Of a stretch of 64,000 bases of DNA, positions 62,001 to 64,000 are shown piece after piece. The notes under the pieces were generated by a model that saw nothing but the letters and a program-made list of their open reading frames with translations, searched no databases and was not told where the DNA came from. The DNA lies in assembly GCA_024305405.1 (NCBI GenBank), contig JAKNDB010000103.1:930001-994000 (forward strand), in the 5' to 3' direction. Each line of letters begins with the position of its first letter. Position 1 is the first letter of the stretch. This stretch comes from Dirofilaria immitis. Its lineage: Eukaryota > Nematoda > Chromadorea > Rhabditida > Onchocercidae. A program made the position numbers and the translations under genes.

Positions 62001-63993
62001 AATATTTATGTAAAGAAGTAAAGTAATAAATAAATAAATATGCAAATGATTCGATTAACAAAAGATAACTGATAACTTAATGCGTAAATGAGTAATTCAT
62101 AAATTCCTATTGTTTACAAATTTTTTTATGAAAATAAAAAAATTTGAGTGTTTTTTGTACATTTTTAAGTATTATCCAATATTTCTTACGAGAACGATTG
62201 ATTGTTTACTTGTTTACTAGTTTTATTATTACCTGAATATAAGGGCTATCACAGAGTAATGAATCAGGTAAGGCTTCCAAATTACAATCTACAATAATGA
62301 GTTTCTCCAATCGTTTATTATCATGGAAAAATCATTAGATAATTTCAGCTTTTCATCTGGTACATTTAATTGATTAAAATATACTGATCGTAAATTGCTG
62401 AGATTATGTAGTAGAGAATTGGGAAAGACATGAGTCCGGCATTTCTGAAATGAGACTAATTTGTAATAATTTAATTTAGTTTATAATAATATTTATGTAA
62501 CAAATTTCAATTTTCTGTAAATTTCTCCTTGCTTATCGATCAATTCATATTATCATTATTATCAATTTATATTATAATCATTAGTCCTCTTTTTTCTCTC
62601 TTATATCTTTTATTTGTCATTTTGGAAGAATGATTAATTTCATATTTTGATTTAATAACTTTTCTCGAATCCCTTTTTTGCATATTTCAAATAAGATGAC
62701 GAGGAGAGTGATGAGAGTTTTGTGACAAGAGAAAAGAGAGGGAAGGAGAGAAAGAGGATGGAAGTGTTACATGTAATTAACCTGAGAAATAATTTCTTCT
62801 TTATTACAGAAATAATATGATGTATGTATGAATTGGTTATAGGCAGTGTTGAGGCATTCATCACCACATTTCTACAACCATTAACTAACCTTTGGTCATA
62901 GTAAAGTGTGTAAATGGACACATCCTTAAAGGAGATTATAAGTTCTCTCTTATATCCTCATTTTCCATGCTCTTTGCTTTATTAATTTCTGATTACATTT
63001 GCAAAATAAATTTCTTGCTGATGAAATGGGAAGAAAAGTAAAAATGTTCAATGTTCATCAAGGAATGAAAAAAATGTGCAAATATTTACGACGAAATGGA
63101 AAATATAAATAAATATGAAATGAAGAATTTGAATTTAAATAGAAATAATTAATAATTAATTATTCGTAGCAAATAAAAAAGTTATAGTAAATAAAAGTAA
63201 AATTAAATGGAAGAATATTTTGTATTTGTTAGAAATTTAGAAAAGAAAAATTGAATAGCCCAAAGGTTATTCAAATAAGAATTCAACATTTTCTTTTGTC
63301 TTTCTTTCTCTCACTTTTTTCGTCTTTCGATAAATGAATGATTTAAATAATTTCAACTTTTTCTCGCTAATTTTATTGAAGATTTTTGGCAATTTGAAGA
63401 TAGTTAGGAAATTTTAGAAATTTTAAATGTTTATTTTTCATATTCATGAGAAAATAGGCTTAAAAATGGAGAATAGCAAATATAACTATGAATAATTGAA
63501 ATGATTTATAATAATATATTTAAAATAGGTTGACAAGTAGTGATTATAAAATATGATAGGCGTATATATAAATAAATAAGAGGAAGAGATAAAAGGAAGA
63601 CGTATGGGTTCAATTTAGAAATATACTTCACCTAAATGACGAAGAAGTCTTTGGGTTCAATTACAATAGTAAATTGCTATCAGCTGAATAAATAATTAAA
63701 GTTAAAGTTTTATATTCGATAATTATCATTTACCACTAATATTAATTTATGAAAAATGAATTGAAATAATCCTACAATCAAATCCAGATTTTTTAATTTG
63801 AATTAAATCTTTTTGTCTTTGTAAGTATCTGAATTTAATTTCAACATCAAAGAAGCTAAATGACAACTATTTATAAAAATGAGTTAATATAATTCTACAA
63901 TCAAACTAAAAATTCGTTGAAAGAATAAAATAAAATAAAAATAATTGATAAAACGAATACCTGTATTCGTAAATTTTGTAAATTTTGAATCCG
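50015..63993 (-). CDS. tol-1: Toll receptor (LRR ectodomain, TM, TIR), 5' end outside window
   Basis: Sixteen exons, 5' to 3': 63961-63993, 62233-62444, 61367-61679, 60516-60814, 56584-56821, 55256-55331, 53903-54220, 53494-53774, 53146-53265, 52835-52993, 52349-52513, 52030-52203, 51547-51830, 50952-51248, 50567-50738, 50015-50281. Leucine-rich repeats fill the first part (for example LDVAWNRLSIIPATIANLPN, LDLSYNRIRSIGDNDL, LDLSGNYLTNF). A Cys-rich capping pair (LACSCEMDWI; CEPNCICCQYGNCDCKSKCP) splits off a second short LRR block, and CDCSPRFRI caps it before the membrane. TM helix: FLIITVLFAVTLITTGLILL. The TIR domain has box 1 FDAFISYSKKDEK, box 2 LCLLHRDSP, and box 3 FW in NDPLFWNLL. This is Toll architecture; C. 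elegans TOL-1 acts in development and pathogen avoidance. Exons 62233-62444, 56584-56821 and 53494-53774 each lack one base; otherwise phases agree. The signal peptide and first LRRs lie beyond the window. Confidence 0.93.
54221..55255. other. tol-1 intron
   Basis: Non-coding DNA between two tol-1 exons. The segment 54820-55100 is purine-rich on the + strand (AGAGGGAAACGGGAG, AGAGGAAAGAGAAATG), giving chance ORFs on both strands (54709-54903, 54904-55104). Confidence 0.6.
56822..60515. other. Large tol-1 intron (3.7 kb)
   Basis: The longest intron of the gene. It is AT-rich and stop-dense; ORFs at 56931-57137, 57321-57581 and 58481-58717 are Ile/Phe/Lys-rich without motifs. It contains the palindrome at 58418-58452. 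Neighbouring exons join in phase 0 across it. Confidence 0.6.
58418..58452. repeat. 35-bp palindrome (17-bp perfect arms, 1-base centre)
   Basis: ATTGATTAAATCGATTA, a single A at 58435, then the exact reverse complement TAATCGATTTAATCAAT. It lies in the large tol-1 intron. A shorter version of the same core, ATTTAATCGATTAAAT, occurs at 26513-26528. Confidence 0.9.
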
Positions 63994-64000
63994 CTAAATA

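Noticed and set aside
1..64000. CRISPR arrays, bacterial operons, rRNA and tRNA genes
   Set aside because: No spaced repeats, ribosome binding sites or cloverleaf-like sequences were seen; intron-exon structure shows a eukaryotic nuclear genome.

Overview
This window looks like intron-rich, AT-rich nuclear DNA from a parasitic nematode, most likely a spirurid/filarial worm. The reasons are short exons with T-rich TTTCAG acceptors, a nematode-type FMRFamide-like neuropeptide gene (three [12 protein letters not shown] units, as in flp-22), HNF4-like nuclear receptor architecture, and decayed BEL/Pao LTR retrotransposons. The species cannot be fixed from the sequence alone.

Layout. 1-6.7 kb: two overlapping, decayed BEL/Pao elements on the + strand, apparently tandem and sharing one LTR. 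6.7-9.2 kb: no convincing gene. 9.2-15.1 kb (minus): a 14-exon LOTUS/OST-HTH domain protein. 15.1-18.4 kb: mostly empty, with a weak unassigned coding candidate near 17.5-18.1 kb. 18.46-19.93 kb (minus): a complete two-exon flp-22 precursor. 19.9-28.8 kb: AT-rich DNA with no supported gene. 28.87-32.02 kb (minus): an ABHD4/5 (CGI-58)-type alpha/beta hydrolase. 32.99-37.49 kb (+): an HNF4-like nuclear hormone receptor. 39.34-41.31 kb (+): translation factor eIF3 subunit J. 42.22-48.33 kb (+): the SWIRM, FAD-binding and tower parts of an LSD1-type histone demethylase, whose catalytic C-terminal half I cannot find. 50.0-64.0 kb (minus): a Toll receptor (tol-1) from the TIR domain back through many leucine-rich repeats, cut by the window end.

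The genes are unrelated single loci rather than one pathway. eIF3J and the LSD1-type gene are in the same direction about 0.9 kb apart. The LSD1-type gene and tol-1 are tail to tail.

The most consistent unexplained signal is technical. At least nine exons in six conserved genes have intact splice sites but are one base out of frame, and almost always one extra base in a short homopolymer run restores both the conserved protein and the exon phase. This points to uncorrected homopolymer deletions in the assembly rather than gene death, and it explains why simple ORF scans fragment these genes. I did not find a clearly new biological system. The best biological leads are the three non-identical FLP-22 peptides, the multi-LOTUS protein, the truncated LSD1-type locus, and several intronic repeat and palindrome structures.
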